Shown here: positions 8,862 to 17,945 of the stretch, piece by piece
Numbering within the stretch: the stretch's first letter is position 1
How the letters are laid out: every line of letters starts with the position of its first letter
From: Taibaiella koreensis
GTDB lineage: Bacteria > Bacteroidota > Bacteroidia > Chitinophagales > Chitinophagaceae
DNA length: 64,000 nt
Reading direction: 5' to 3'
Assembly (NCBI RefSeq): GCF_003545715.1
Contig: NZ_QVNU01000004.1
Coordinates: forward strand, 310,001 to 374,000
Translations under genes and position numbers: made by a program
The notes under the pieces: model-generated
Database searches by the model: none
Seen by the model: only the letters and a program-made list of their open reading frames with translations
What the model was told of the DNA's origin: nothing

Positions 8862-10193
8862 TTACTTTCCCTGAATATTATATTTCTCCATTTTGGCGTA
8901 CAGGGTACTACGATTAATATTAAGCAGCCTGGCGGCTTTCAGCTTATTGTAGTTTACTTCCTTAAGTGTCTTTTCGATCAATGCTTTCTCCCTTTGCTCC
9001 TGGTCCAATTTCAAATCGGGGCTGAAAGGCGTTGTGGAAGGCTCCAGATCTAAAAGCATATCTTCGGGAAGATCGGCTTTGCCGGCAATAGTGCCATCAG
9101 CCAGCAGCACCAATCTTTTTACGATATTTTTGAGCTCGCGGATATTGCCGGGCCAGTCGTACTTTTCAAATATTTCCACCACCTCCGGGGAAAGCTGGCT
9201 TACATTCCGGTGAAGCGCCTCGTTCGATTGCTTAATGAAATGCGCGACAAATAAAGGCAGGTCTTCCATACGCTGACGCAGGGGCTGAACATCTATCCTG
9301 AATTCATTCAGCCGGTGATAGAGATCTTCCCTGAAATTTCCCCTGCCGGCCTTAGCTTTGAGATCATCGTTGGTCGCAACGATGATGCGGATATCAAACC
9401 GTATCATCTTACTGCCGCCAACAGGATAGGCTGTTCTCTCCTGCAAAGCCCGCAGCAATTTTACCTGCACCTCATAACTGAGGTTTCCTATTTCATCCAG
9501 GAATAGCGTTCCTCCGTTGGCCTCTTCAAACTTACCTGTTTTATTTTGCAGGGCACCGGTAAAAGCACCTTTTACATGTCCGAACAGCTCGCTTGGGGCC
9601 AGCTCGGGAGATATGGTGCCGCAATCTACCGCGATAAATGGCCTGCCAGATCTGTGGCTCTGCTCATGTATCTGCCGGGCTATATATTCCTTGCCGGTTC
9701 CGCTTTCCCCATAAATAATAACGGACATATCCGTTGGAGCAATGAGGCTGATCTGCTGAAGTATCTTTTTGGTGGATTGGCTTATCCCTTCAACAAAGGA
9801 AGATTGGACAGCAGCTGTTCCCTGGGCGTGATGTTGGGCTTGTATCGCATCCCGTATCAACATCAGCAATTCATCCTGGTTTACGGGTTTGGTGATGTAG
9901 TCCAGCGCACCCGATTGCATCGCTTTTACCGCAGTTCTCACATCGTTGAAGCTGGTCATGATAATAGCGGGTATCCGGAGAGCTTGTTGCTGCGCGATGC
10001 GCATTACATCGAGCCCTGTACCATCGGGCAGGCGATAATCCAGCAACAGCAAGGCATAGGAGCGCGTCTGCAGCAGCACGGTTGCCTCCGTAACACGATG
10101 ACAGGTATCGATCACATAACCGTTTCTTTTCAGAAACTGTTCTACGATCTTCGTGAACGTTACATCATCATCGACCAGAAGTATTGTCTCCAT
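8862..10193 (-). CDS. Sigma54-dependent response regulator (NtrC/AtoC type)
   Basis: A 443-residue regulator that begins METILLVDDD. Receiver with phospho-acceptor Asp52 (LLDYRLPDG) and the TKP lysine at 102; AAA+ domain with Walker A GESGTGKE (162-169), the sigma54-contacting GAFTGA loop intact (209-214) and Walker B TLFLDE (229-234); C-terminal Fis-type helix-turn-helix (KAARLLNINRSTLYAKM). It should activate sigma54 promoters when phosphorylated. Its 3' end abuts the hybrid kinase on the other strand, making that kinase the likely phosphodonor (inference). A TTG 27 bases upstream is a less likely start. Confidence 0.93.
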   Translation of the reverse strand: METILLVDDDVTFTKIVEQFLKRNGYVIDTCHRVTEATVLLQTRSYALLLLDYRLPDGTGLDVMRIAQQQALRIPAIIMTSFNDVRTAVKAMQSGALDYITKPVNQDELLMLIRDAIQAQHHAQGTAAVQSSFVEGISQSTKKILQQISLIAPTDMSVIIYGESGTGKEYIARQIHEQSHRSGRPFIAVDCGTISPELAPSELFGHVKGAFTGALQNKTGKFEEANGGTLFLDEIGNLSYEVQVKLLRALQERTAYPVGGSKMIRFDIRIIVATNDDLKAKAGRGNFREDLYHRLNEFRIDVQPLRQRMEDLPLFVAHFIKQSNEALHRNVSQLSPEVVEIFEKYDWPGNIRELKNIVKRLVLLADGTIAGKADLPEDMLLDLEPSTTPFSPDLKLDQEQREKALIEKTLKEVNYNKLKAARLLNINRSTLYAKMEKYNIQGK

Positions 10194-10296
10194 ACTATTT
10201 GTTGCCGCAGCTATTGTCAAAATTAAAAAAGACCAGGAAAATCCAGGCCTTTTACATGCAATGTCGCTTAAATATCTTTAACAGGGCGCACCATAA

Positions 10297-11769
10297 TTAT
10301 TTTTTCCCGGGCAGGCTACGCGTCAGCCAGCCGCTTCGTGCCACGGTAGCAATCGAATAGGGCGTAATCCAAAATAACGAAAAAGTACAGAAAATGCTGT
10401 AGGTATATGCCCACAAAGACTCTCCCACATGGTAACGCCTGGCATAAAACAGCATGGGAATGCTTGAAAAAACCAGTATACCCGACAGCGAGGCACTAAA
10501 GAATAAAAGAGGCTGTGTCAGTATGAAAAACAACATGAGCAATACCATAGGACAAGACAATATTAGTTTTGACCATTGGTCCAGCAGCAGCACCCTGGTA
10601 CCGGCTTTGTTTCCCTCCCTGAATTGACCGAAAGCAAACTTACTCATCATGATGCTCTCGCGTACATTGCTTCGTTCCCAACGGATAAGCATTTTGGTCA
10701 GTGTCTTGTATTTTTCAGGTATATTGGTAAGCACATAGGCATTACGCTGAAACAATACATGGTAGCCCTGCTTCAGGATCATATTGGTCATGGCCCTGTC
10801 TTCTCCTATATCGGAAGGCTTGCCCATGAACGTCTGATTGATCCATTGGGGAAGACAGGCGAGCACCACATCTTTCCGGTAAGCAGCCAGGGCGCCGGGT
10901 GTGCAGAACACAGACCCCAAAACACTTTGCGCAGACCGGATAAATTCAAAGCTAAAGGCAAAGCTCACATTGAGCATTTTGGGTATGATCCCTTTTTTAT
11001 TGTTCAGTACACGTACGTTTCCGGCTACAGCACCGCATTTAGCATTGGTCACGAACGGACTGACCATGTTACGCAAGGTATTTTCTTCGACAATGGAATC
11101 GCTGTCGACAGTGACCAGCACTTCGCCTGTGGCCAGCATAAAGCCGCGGTGCAGGGCTTGCCGCTTTCCTTTATTTTCCAGTTGCTGATAAATCGAAAGC
11201 CTGTCGCCCAGGATACCTTTTGCCTTTTTCATCCAGGCCCGGGTATCGTCCCCGCTACCATCGTCTATCGCAATGATCTGCATTTTCCCCTCCGGATAGT
11301 CGCTGTTGGCAAGGCTCATCAGTGTTTGAAATACAAGCTCCCCCTCGTTGTATGCCGGAACGATAACGGTGCAGGTAGGCAACAGCTCATTGGCAACAGA
11401 GGACACCGATCTGTAGCGCAGAGACAGTAAGAACAGGTACAAGAGAAAGGCAATTCTTAACCCCAGCAAAGACAAGGAGACAACGATAAACGCTTTTCCC
11501 CATGGAGTGCTCAACCGCTCCAGCTGCACTTTCGCAAAGAGCGGCTGCAATTTATAGACCAGGAACACCGCGGCAAACATCAGAAGGAAGGTGCCTGCCA
11601 GGATAAGGAAGTTTATGCGCGAGGAAGCGCGGGGGGCGACCGTTGCTGCAGCATTCGAACGTTCTCTTTTGTTCACCTGGATTTTGGGAAGCCCAGGAAA
11701 GGAGACCTGGCTCAGCGCGGGCATGGGACAATAGGCTTGCTCCTTGGTATCTATCATATGTAAACGCAT
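10297..11769 (-). CDS. Family 2 glycosyltransferase, polysaccharide synthase (PgaC/HAS-like)
   Basis: A 490-residue processive beta-glycosyltransferase of the inner membrane. Two N-terminal TM helices (about 53-73 and 93-115) precede a GT-A domain with PAYNEGE, DDGSGDD (169-170), the metal-binding DSD (222-224), the catalytic Glu323-Asp324 in IGEDRAMT and an RWERS motif (363-367) equivalent to Q/RxxRW. Three or four C-terminal TM helices would form the polymer channel. This matches poly-GlcNAc, hyaluronan or chitin-oligomer synthases; the sugar is unknown. The first 50 residues are a variable tail; another ATG lies 12 bases in. It may be controlled by the regulator at 8862-10193, encoded 103 bases downstream in the same direction. 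Confidence 0.85.
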   Translation of the reverse strand: MRLHMIDTKEQAYCPMPALSQVSFPGLPKIQVNKRERSNAAATVAPRASSRINFLILAGTFLLMFAAVFLVYKLQPLFAKVQLERLSTPWGKAFIVVSLSLLGLRIAFLLYLFLLSLRYRSVSSVANELLPTCTVIVPAYNEGELVFQTLMSLANSDYPEGKMQIIAIDDGSGDDTRAWMKKAKGILGDRLSIYQQLENKGKRQALHRGFMLATGEVLVTVDSDSIVEENTLRNMVSPFVTNAKCGAVAGNVRVLNNKKGIIPKMLNVSFAFSFEFIRSAQSVLGSVFCTPGALAAYRKDVVLACLPQWINQTFMGKPSDIGEDRAMTNMILKQGYHVLFQRNAYVLTNIPEKYKTLTKMLIRWERSNVRESIMMSKFAFGQFREGNKAGTRVLLLDQWSKLILSCPMVLLMLFFILTQPLLFFSASLSGILVFSSIPMLFYARRYHVGESLWAYTYSIFCTFSLFWITPYSIATVARSGWLTRSLPGKK

Positions 11770-12167
11770 TTAATTTTATCCTTGTTACTATTATTGTCGT
11801 ATCTCCCCTCTTACTGTTTCATTGTGACGGGCGCCGGCGCCACATGAATCGTATCACACTCACTGTATAGAATGTTCCAAACATCATGCCATGCGGCTTT
11901 TGCCCTTATTTTGCCCCTTCAGACGCATATACCCCCAGCATTTTGCCGGAAAATCCGACAATATGCTGTTGTATCTTCCGACAGTATATAGCGTGCCTTG
12001 CACAATAGTTGGCCTGGATCATAGCAGATGGACCGGGACTGACTATAAAAAGAAATGAGATGTGCGCGTAAGGAATAGTATCTGCCGGAAAAAGGAATCT
12101 GGGATAGAGAAGCTTGTCTCATGTTTCCGATACTGCGGCCAGGAGAAAGTATTACTTTAGCGGTAAT
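11770..12167. other. Intergenic region, no gene seen
   Basis: About 400 bases between the divergent glycosyltransferase and SRPBCC genes. The antisense open frame across 11919-12440 mirrors the SRPBCC gene and has no protein features. A TTACTTTA sequence about 20 bases before the SRPBCC ATG may be a weak -7 box. Confidence 0.4.
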
Positions 12168-12572
12168 ATGGAAAATAAGATCATTGTCGTCAGCATCGAG
12201 ATCAATGCGCCGCTGGACAAAGTCTGGAGCGTGTTTACCAACCCGGACGTGACCAAACAAATGGGTGGCTATTACGATACGGACTGGAAGGCCGGCAGCC
12301 CCTTTGCATTTAAGAAAACGGATGGGAGCAAGCTTACCAGTGGTGTACTCCTGGCGTTCGAGCCCGGGCGGCTCATAAAGCATAGTTTGTTTGAACCCGG
12401 CAGCGAGGCCGTAATGGCTGTTCTTACCTATGAATTCCACGAAAAAGGTGATTTTACCCTATTGACGGGCAAAGAAGAATTATCTCAGCCATTGGACCAG
12501 GCCGGCTTTGACGATGCGCTGGCAGGTTGGAGAGCAGCCCTGGAAAGTGTGAAAAGGATCGCTGAAGCGTAA
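12168..12572 (+). CDS. SRPBCC (AHSA1/START-like) protein
   Basis: A 134-residue hydrophobic-ligand-cavity protein of the AHSA1 branch. The ATG at 12168 gives the typical opening MENKIIVVSIEINAPLDKVW, then FTNP(D), a WKAGSPFAFKK strand, FEPGRLIKHS and a C-terminal helix. The frame extends 18 codons upstream without family similarity. Such proteins are common single genes in Chitinophagaceae, often described as SRPBCC or 'ATPase activator'; the ligand is unknown. It is one of three in the window (also 27432 and 33005). Confidence 0.8.
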   Translation: MENKIIVVSIEINAPLDKVWSVFTNPDVTKQMGGYYDTDWKAGSPFAFKKTDGSKLTSGVLLAFEPGRLIKHSLFEPGSEAVMAVLTYEFHEKGDFTLLTGKEELSQPLDQAGFDDALAGWRAALESVKRIAEA

Positions 12573-12682
12573 AACGCATTCTTCCCTACTGTAATATTTC
12601 CGGGAAGAAATGAAATCAATAGCGTAAGCAATATATCCAATGGCCCCGCATTCCTGATATCGCCAGCAATATCTTGCTTCTT

Positions 12683-13324
12683 TTATTTGTCCATATTCTT
12701 CTTGAAAAATCCCTGAAGCAAAGCTTCCCTAACCAGGCTGGCAACATTTTTGACACCAAATTTCAACAACAGGTGTTGCCGGTGGTTTTCAACCGTACGA
12801 AAGCTGATAAACAGCTTCTCCGATATTTCATGTGTCGTAAGTCCTTCCACCAATAGCTGTAATACATCGCATTCGCGGGGTGTTATATTTACTTCGGAAA
12901 GTTCCTTTTTATCATCGAGCAAAGCTTGCGTTGCTAGCAAAGGCTGTATGAATTTTGCGCCATCATAAACCGTGTGGATAGCGGTCAAAAGTGTCTGACT
13001 ATCGGTGTCTTTTGATAAATATCCTTTGCACCCGCCAAGCATAGCCGATCTTATTGCAGAAGGCAGCACCACTACCGTCAGGACAATGATACTGATCGAA
13101 GGATATTCATTGGTAATTATAGGTATCAGTTCCCTGCCGTCAATATCCGGCAAAAGAAGATCCAACAATAGTATATCGGCCTGCCTTATCGATAAACCCG
13201 TTAAAAGTGCCTGGCCGTTAATATAGCGGCCAACGACAAGTATCTCCTCATCATAATTTAACGAATCGACAATGCCACTGATAATCAAAGGATGATCATC
13301 CGCGATCATAACATTAATGGGCAT
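12683..13324 (-). CDS. NarL/LuxR-family response regulator
   Basis: A 213-residue DNA-binding response regulator. Receiver: MIADDHPLI with the acidic pair at 9-10, phospho-acceptor Asp55 in LLLDLLLPD, and Lys in YLSKD. The C-terminal LuxR-type HTH (about 149-195) reads TPRECDVLQLLVEGL then HEISEKLF and FRTVENHRQHLLLKF. It lies 54 bases downstream of the TPR histidine kinase gene in one operon, so the two form a cognate pair. Confidence 0.92.
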   Translation of the reverse strand: MPINVMIADDHPLIISGIVDSLNYDEEILVVGRYINGQALLTGLSIRQADILLLDLLLPDIDGRELIPIITNEYPSISIIVLTVVVLPSAIRSAMLGGCKGYLSKDTDSQTLLTAIHTVYDGAKFIQPLLATQALLDDKKELSEVNITPRECDVLQLLVEGLTTHEISEKLFISFRTVENHRQHLLLKFGVKNVASLVREALLQGFFKKNMDK

Positions 13325-13378
13325 CTGTTTGTGTTGTCTGTATTGGTTGATATTGGTACTGTAAGTTGAAATATAGCA

Positions 13379-15388
13379 TTAACCATATGGTCTGGTCATT
13401 TCGATCTCAATATGAATCGTTGTTCCCTGTGCATTACTGTTTATATCCCATTGACCGCCTAATGCCGCCAGCCGTTCCCATATATTATTAAGGCCGCTCC
13501 CCTGCGCCCGAGTAGCCGACAGATCAAATCCCTTACCATTATCCTCTACCGTAACAGACAGCAGATGGTTCCGGCAGCTCATTTGCAACAGCACTTTTGT
13601 AGCCTCCGCATGCTTCATTATGTTCTGCAGTAATTCCTGTATGATCCGGTAAATAAAAAGTTCCAGCTCAACGTTGAGGCGGGGAAACACTTCTGTTCTC
13701 TGAAAGACAATGTCCAGAGCCGTTCCCTGTCTTAAGATCAGGCAGAAGTCTTCAATAGCCTTCACCAACCCGTTTTCATGCAACCTGTGAGGCATCAGGT
13801 TGTTGGAGCTGATTTTAAGCTCTCTTATGGCATCCTCCATTCGATGTGTAACCCAGGAAAGATCGGCAGAAGACAGCGGATCCTTACGCCATTTTTCTAC
13901 CCTCATCTTTATAGAAGAAAATAAGACCACTACCCCATCATGCAGATCTTTTGCGAGCCGCTGACGCTCCTTTTCTTCTCCTGCAATTCTGGACCTTAAA
14001 ACATTGACCTCGTTTTCCCTCTTCATCATCTCTACACTTTTTTTGTGTATCCGCGATGCAGCCTGGTGCTTCATCAGGATAATGATGATTAAACAGATGA
14101 GCAGGAAGGCTGCTAAAGTAATTGTCAGGATCCACGATCGTTGCCTGGACGACGAAAGCTGCTCTTTTGCTATGGCTATATCCTTTTTAATCAGGAAGGC
14201 CTGCTTACGACTGATCTCCTTATCTTTCTCCGAAGTGCGATACTTAACTTCAAGTTCGTTGATCAATTTTTGCCTGCTTGTCAGATGTAGACTGTCGGCT
14301 AGCCGGCTTGCGAGCGCTTTATAATGGTAGGCCATTCTGTAATCCTGCAAGGGCCCGGTATACAACCGGCACATCAGGTTGTAGGCAGCATTGAGCGTGT
14401 GGTGGTCTATTTCATTACGTTGAGCAGACCGTAGCAGTTTTGCGATTGTCGCGCTGGCTTTATGAGCATCGCCCGATAAGTAATAAACCCTGGCAAGGCT
14501 GACATATATTTCCGGCAGTTGCCCCGGCACAGGTTGCCTGTCATCCTCTGCAGCCGCCTGTAAATGGTGTGCTATGGCACTCTTCCATAGGTTATGCAAG
14601 GCTTCGGCCTGCCCTAACCTAAAGTGTAATGTACTCCGTACCATTTCGTAAACGGACAACTTGTACTTTGCCAACAATAACAATCCCCTATCGGCATAGG
14701 CTTTTGCTTTTTGAAAATCTCCGGCCATCACATAATTGGTCGAAAAATTTTCATACAACGGTATCAGATCAATTTCATCGCTGATATAGGGCTTAGCCTT
14801 GTTAAGATAGAACAAAGCCGTATGAGGTTGCTCATTATTACTGTAAACATTGGAAAGCTCAATAAATATGCTGTAGGGAAGTTCTGTCTTCTGAAGACCA
14901 AATTCATCTACTGCGGTCAAAGCCCTGTGATAGTAGCTGGCCGCGCTATCGATCTGATCAGACAAAACGAAGCAGTAGGCCTTTCTCCTGTAAAAATTAG
15001 CCCATTGTATACCTTGGTCTTTATAACACAATTGTGGTATTAATACAGACACTACCGACAAATATTGGTTACAGGCAGCAATGTCCCTTTTGTACCGAAC
15101 GGCCAGGAACGACAGGTGCAGCAGTGATACCGATTTACCGAGCGTAAAGTGACGGCTATCACAGTATCCGATTGCTTGTCTCGTAACATAGATAGCGCTA
15201 TCTATGTCAGATCCTTGCAAAGCCATAGCTCTTCCGATCATATCTGAAATAACAGCCTTATCCTTGCTTTGATCCGCATTTACAAGTGCAATGATATGCT
15301 TACTCCAGCAAGTATTATATGCGTTAGAAGACCAGGACAAACAGAAAAGCAAGGCCAATAAAAGATTACCTGGGGTATATATTTTCAT
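13379..15388 (-). CDS. TPR-containing sensor histidine kinase (HisKA_3/NarX type)
   Basis: A 669-residue kinase. It has a signal peptide (to about residue 25), a periplasmic TPR-like helical region (about 60-370), a coiled coil, a single TM segment (WILTITLAAFLLICLIIIIL), then a HisKA_3 dimerisation helix with His483 in RLAKDLHDG and a HATPase domain (NIMKHAEAT, VEDNGKGFD, GSGLNNIWERL). This two-part build is common in Bacteroidota and pairs with NarL-type regulators, here the gene 54 bases downstream. The ligand is unknown. The upstream region carries a -7-like box and a large inverted repeat, possibly for autoregulation. Confidence 0.9.
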   Translation of the reverse strand: MKIYTPGNLLLALLFCLSWSSNAYNTCWSKHIIALVNADQSKDKAVISDMIGRAMALQGSDIDSAIYVTRQAIGYCDSRHFTLGKSVSLLHLSFLAVRYKRDIAACNQYLSVVSVLIPQLCYKDQGIQWANFYRRKAYCFVLSDQIDSAASYYHRALTAVDEFGLQKTELPYSIFIELSNVYSNNEQPHTALFYLNKAKPYISDEIDLIPLYENFSTNYVMAGDFQKAKAYADRGLLLLAKYKLSVYEMVRSTLHFRLGQAEALHNLWKSAIAHHLQAAAEDDRQPVPGQLPEIYVSLARVYYLSGDAHKASATIAKLLRSAQRNEIDHHTLNAAYNLMCRLYTGPLQDYRMAYHYKALASRLADSLHLTSRQKLINELEVKYRTSEKDKEISRKQAFLIKKDIAIAKEQLSSSRQRSWILTITLAAFLLICLIIIILMKHQAASRIHKKSVEMMKRENEVNVLRSRIAGEEKERQRLAKDLHDGVVVLFSSIKMRVEKWRKDPLSSADLSWVTHRMEDAIRELKISSNNLMPHRLHENGLVKAIEDFCLILRQGTALDIVFQRTEVFPRLNVELELFIYRIIQELLQNIMKHAEATKVLLQMSCRNHLLSVTVEDNGKGFDLSATRAQGSGLNNIWERLAALGGQWDINSNAQGTTIHIEIEMTRPYG

Positions 15389-15395
15389 TCGTGAT

Positions 15396-15403
15396 TAAAG
15401 ATA
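15396..15403 (-). promoter_or_regulatory. Candidate -7 box of the TPR kinase operon
   Basis: On the minus strand this reads TATCTTTA, one base off TAnnTTTG, 7 bases before the kinase ATG. The short leader is consistent with the small spacing seen elsewhere in this window. Confidence 0.35.
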
Positions 15404-15424
15404 AATCGTCTCCTACAAACGCCA

Positions 15425-15469
15425 TATAGGGGAAATCTCTCATTTGCAATTTGCGCGATTTCCCCTATA
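15425..15469. promoter_or_regulatory. 13-bp inverted repeat, operator or terminator
   Basis: A perfect 13-bp inverted repeat (15425-15437 and 15457-15469, spacer 19) with cores ggggaaat and atttcccc. On the + strand it is followed by gcTTTTTTTAT, as in a terminator, but no + strand gene ends here. It covers the region expected for the -33 element of the minus-strand kinase promoter, between divergent genes, so an operator or attenuator role is equally plausible. Confidence 0.5.
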
Positions 15470-15587
15470 GCTTTTTTTATAGTTTAATCTTACTCTTGTG
15501 AAACGAATAATAGTTGCTTACCAACACACAATTTATGTTCAATTATTCATACCAAAAGTGCATTTGTGTATTCTTTATATTTCGTAA

Positions 15588-15944
15588 ATGTTAGCATTGA
15601 TCAGCACAAACCAGCAGTTTCTGGAGCTGGGAATAATCAGCATACTGCAACGAAATGTGCCCTTTCTGCAAACAATAGCTGTTCTGCCTTCTCAAAGCAT
15701 ATCGGGTATTTGTGCCAGCCCCGATCTATTAATCCTTGATTTAAATAGGCTTGCGGAGTATATCTATGAAGGTGAATTATACAAGTTAAAAGAGCATAAC
15801 CCTCAATTGAAAATATTGGTGTTAACGGAGCATGCTGATGAGGCATTTCGCTATGTACAATCCATTGGCGCAATACCAATAAACCTGAAGAGCACCTGTG
15901 AAGAGATTACAAAAGTGATCGGGGAAACAATAAGGCAAATTTGA
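15588..15944 (+). CDS. Degenerate stand-alone receiver domain protein
   Basis: A 118-residue protein with the fold pattern of a CheY-like receiver and nothing else. The opening MLALISTNQQFLELGIISIL aligns with 'ixxLIvDDhxlfrxGlxxlL', but the Mg-binding acidic pair is replaced by Ser-Thr-Asn. The phospho-acceptor position is kept (LLILDLN, Asp51), as are the switch Thr80 and the conserved Lys101. It is probably a pseudo-receiver or a poorly phosphorylated one. It is divergent from the TPR kinase and 21 bases upstream of the Imm26-like gene, likely co-transcribed. Confidence 0.65.
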   Translation: MLALISTNQQFLELGIISILQRNVPFLQTIAVLPSQSISGICASPDLLILDLNRLAEYIYEGELYKLKEHNPQLKILVLTEHADEAFRYVQSIGAIPINLKSTCEEITKVIGETIRQI

Positions 15945-15965
15945 TTTCAACATTATCGCCCTGCT

Positions 15966-16391
15966 ATGTACGACAACTGTTTAAACATTCCTCCCGGCAG
16001 CATTTTCAAAGTCGATCTGGGAAAGTTCAAAATCTATGGAAGGATTTTGAACTACGGAGATATTGCGATCTATAAGACCGGCCTATCAGACATAATAGAT
16101 CCGGTTCTCATAGACACGGCTGCGCCAGGTAATATTTTGCTGAGAGTGATTTTACTGGGAGATTGGCGGTCGTCCTGTCTTTGGGAGATTATCGGCAACC
16201 GTCCTTTGGAAAAACAATTACAACACTCGAGATATTGGCTGCTACGTTTCACCGGCGATTATTCCTGTACGATATTCGACGATGGTCATTACTACTCCGG
16301 AATGCCCGAAATAGCAAGAAAAAATCTTGATTTTGCGCTGGAGCTTACTTTGGAAGAAACCATTATGCTGGTATACGATCACTATCTATAG
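15966..16391 (+). CDS. Imm26-like small protein
   Basis: A 141-residue cytosolic protein. Its first third (GSIFKVDLGKFKIYGRILNY, then GDIAIYKTG) matches the pattern of the Imm26 immunity family (G.if.ipL.d..yayGRIL.yGdiafYd). Imm26 proteins usually protect against contact-dependent or polymorphic toxins. No toxin gene is present here, so it may be an orphan immunity gene or a relative with another role. It is 21 bases after the degenerate receiver gene. The family call is by motif memory. Confidence 0.5.
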   Translation: MYDNCLNIPPGSIFKVDLGKFKIYGRILNYGDIAIYKTGLSDIIDPVLIDTAAPGNILLRVILLGDWRSSCLWEIIGNRPLEKQLQHSRYWLLRFTGDYSCTIFDDGHYYSGMPEIARKNLDFALELTLEETIMLVYDHYL

Positions 16392-16587
16392 CACCTCCTT
16401 TTGCCTGCAAAGCGTACATACAGGTTATATATACTCGAAAAATGCGGGCGGACTGTCGCAGAGCTGCTTTTGCTTCGCCCATTGTCTATGTGCCTTACTA
16501 TAGCGATAATTGCGGCGATAGCCGCTGCCCGGCCCATTAGGAGCAAGCGGGCAAAAAGACGCAGCTATAAGCAGGTATAGCCGATCA

Positions 16588-17001
16588 CTATTCTTTCTCC
16601 TCTTCATGATATTGTGTGTAATAGTCAAACTGTGGCAGGCGCTTACCGCACCATGGACAATAGTTGACAGGTACACAGAATTTTTGCGACGGATGCTGCA
16701 TGCCAAAAGCTTTAAAGTCGTCCCAATAGATCACAAATTTTTCCGGACTTGGTATCTCCTTCTTCCTTACTTTCTGTGTCAGGTCCTCCAGGTGCCACAA
16801 AGCAAATTCAAGACAGCAGAATTGATCGACATCAATATGCAGATCCTTAAATCGTTGCCTTATGTACCAGTTCCTGCACTGAGGATCATTTGTAAAAGCC
16901 ATTGCAAACGCAAATGGAGCCTTCTTCAGAATCTCCGTTACGGGCATCCTGGAGTACAATAAGTATTGCCCGATAAAATCTCTCAATTCCATTTTCAGCA
17001 T
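16588..17001 (-). CDS. Hypothetical protein with CPWCG zinc knuckle
   Basis: A 137-residue protein of unknown function. It is mostly helical, with an internal Cys-Cys (DQFCCLEFALWHL) and a C-terminal CPWCGKRLP motif, the zinc-knuckle ending seen in DUF6980-like small proteins. The two cysteine pairs could share one metal ion. Nearby methionines (1 and 4) leave the start uncertain by nine bases. It stands alone between the Imm26-like gene (convergent) and the SDR gene (divergent). Confidence 0.6.
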   Translation of the reverse strand: MLKMELRDFIGQYLLYSRMPVTEILKKAPFAFAMAFTNDPQCRNWYIRQRFKDLHIDVDQFCCLEFALWHLEDLTQKVRKKEIPSPEKFVIYWDDFKAFGMQHPSQKFCVPVNYCPWCGKRLPQFDYYTQYHEEEKE

Positions 17002-17163
17002 CTGATTTTGATATCAGGAAGACAAATAAACAATATTTCCCGTACTGTCTTTACTTTGATTGCTCCATAAGTTAACGCATAGTTTGGCTTTATTCCTCAT
17101 TTAAGTTACAAGTTTCCGGACTTCGGTTACAGAAACATCGCCTGAGGGCTTCACCTTTGTGAT

Positions 17164-17931
17164 ATGAAAAACGAAACAAAAAATAAACGCATAACCTTGG
17201 TTACAGGTGCTAACCAGGGCGTCGGCCTTCAGGTGGCCAGGGAATTGGCAAAAGAAGGTAATACGGTACTGCTTGGTGCACGAGACCTGGCAAAAGGAGA
17301 AGCAGCAGCTAAAGAGATCGGTGCTGATGTTATGGCAATACAGCTGGATGTGACCGATCAAGCCTCTGTCGCTGCCGCAGCAGCTTTTGTAGAAAAACAG
17401 TTTGGTCATTTGGATCTTTTGGTGAACAATGCCGCTATCTCCAATACCCGGAAAGGCGATTTGTCGCTGCAGGAATACGCAAAGATCAGCCAGGCCAGCA
17501 ATATATCTCTTGAAGAGGTCCGTTCCATTTGGGAGACAAATGTGTTTGGAGTCCTAGCCGTTTACCAGGCGATGCTCCCTTTGCTGCGCAAGGCTGAACA
17601 TGCACGGATCGTAAATGTATCCAGCGGTGTAGGCTCGCTTACACTCAATGCAGACCCTTCCTTTCCTTATCGTGGTGTGTTCAGCCCTGGTTATGCAGCG
17701 TCTAAAACTGCGCTGAATGCCATCACCCTGGCAATGATGATCGAATTGGAAAACAGCAACATAAAAGTTAATTTAGTATCGCCGGGATTTACCAGCACCG
17801 CACTCAATGGCTTTGAAGGAACAGAGTCCCTGGAAGAAGGTTCACGCGAAGTAGTGCGGGTGGCCTTATTCGGGCCCGAGGAACCATCAGGAACCTTTAC
17901 CCGTTGGGAAAATGAACAGATACCATGGTAA
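17164..17931 (+). CDS. Short-chain dehydrogenase/reductase
   Basis: A 255-residue classical SDR. Nucleotide-binding TGANQGVG (14-21), LDVTD, the NNAAIS motif, a catalytic Ser in VNVSSG and the YAASK Tyr-Lys pair. The Arg in LGARD after strand 2 suggests NADP(H). It resembles carbonyl reductase-like SDRs. The next gene, an AraC regulator, starts 15 bases after (or, with an upstream ATG, overlaps) the stop, so the two are co-transcribed. A CACCTTTG just before the start resembles a -7 box. Confidence 0.9.
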   Translation: MKNETKNKRITLVTGANQGVGLQVARELAKEGNTVLLGARDLAKGEAAAKEIGADVMAIQLDVTDQASVAAAAAFVEKQFGHLDLLVNNAAISNTRKGDLSLQEYAKISQASNISLEEVRSIWETNVFGVLAVYQAMLPLLRKAEHARIVNVSSGVGSLTLNADPSFPYRGVFSPGYAASKTALNAITLAMMIELENSNIKVNLVSPGFTSTALNGFEGTESLEEGSREVVRVALFGPEEPSGTFTRWENEQIPW

Positions 17932-17945
17932 CGCAACCCCAAAGG

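Noticed and set aside
9546-10226. Open frame antisense to the sigma54 regulator
   Set aside because: Opposite a well-supported AAA+ gene; no domain or signal features.
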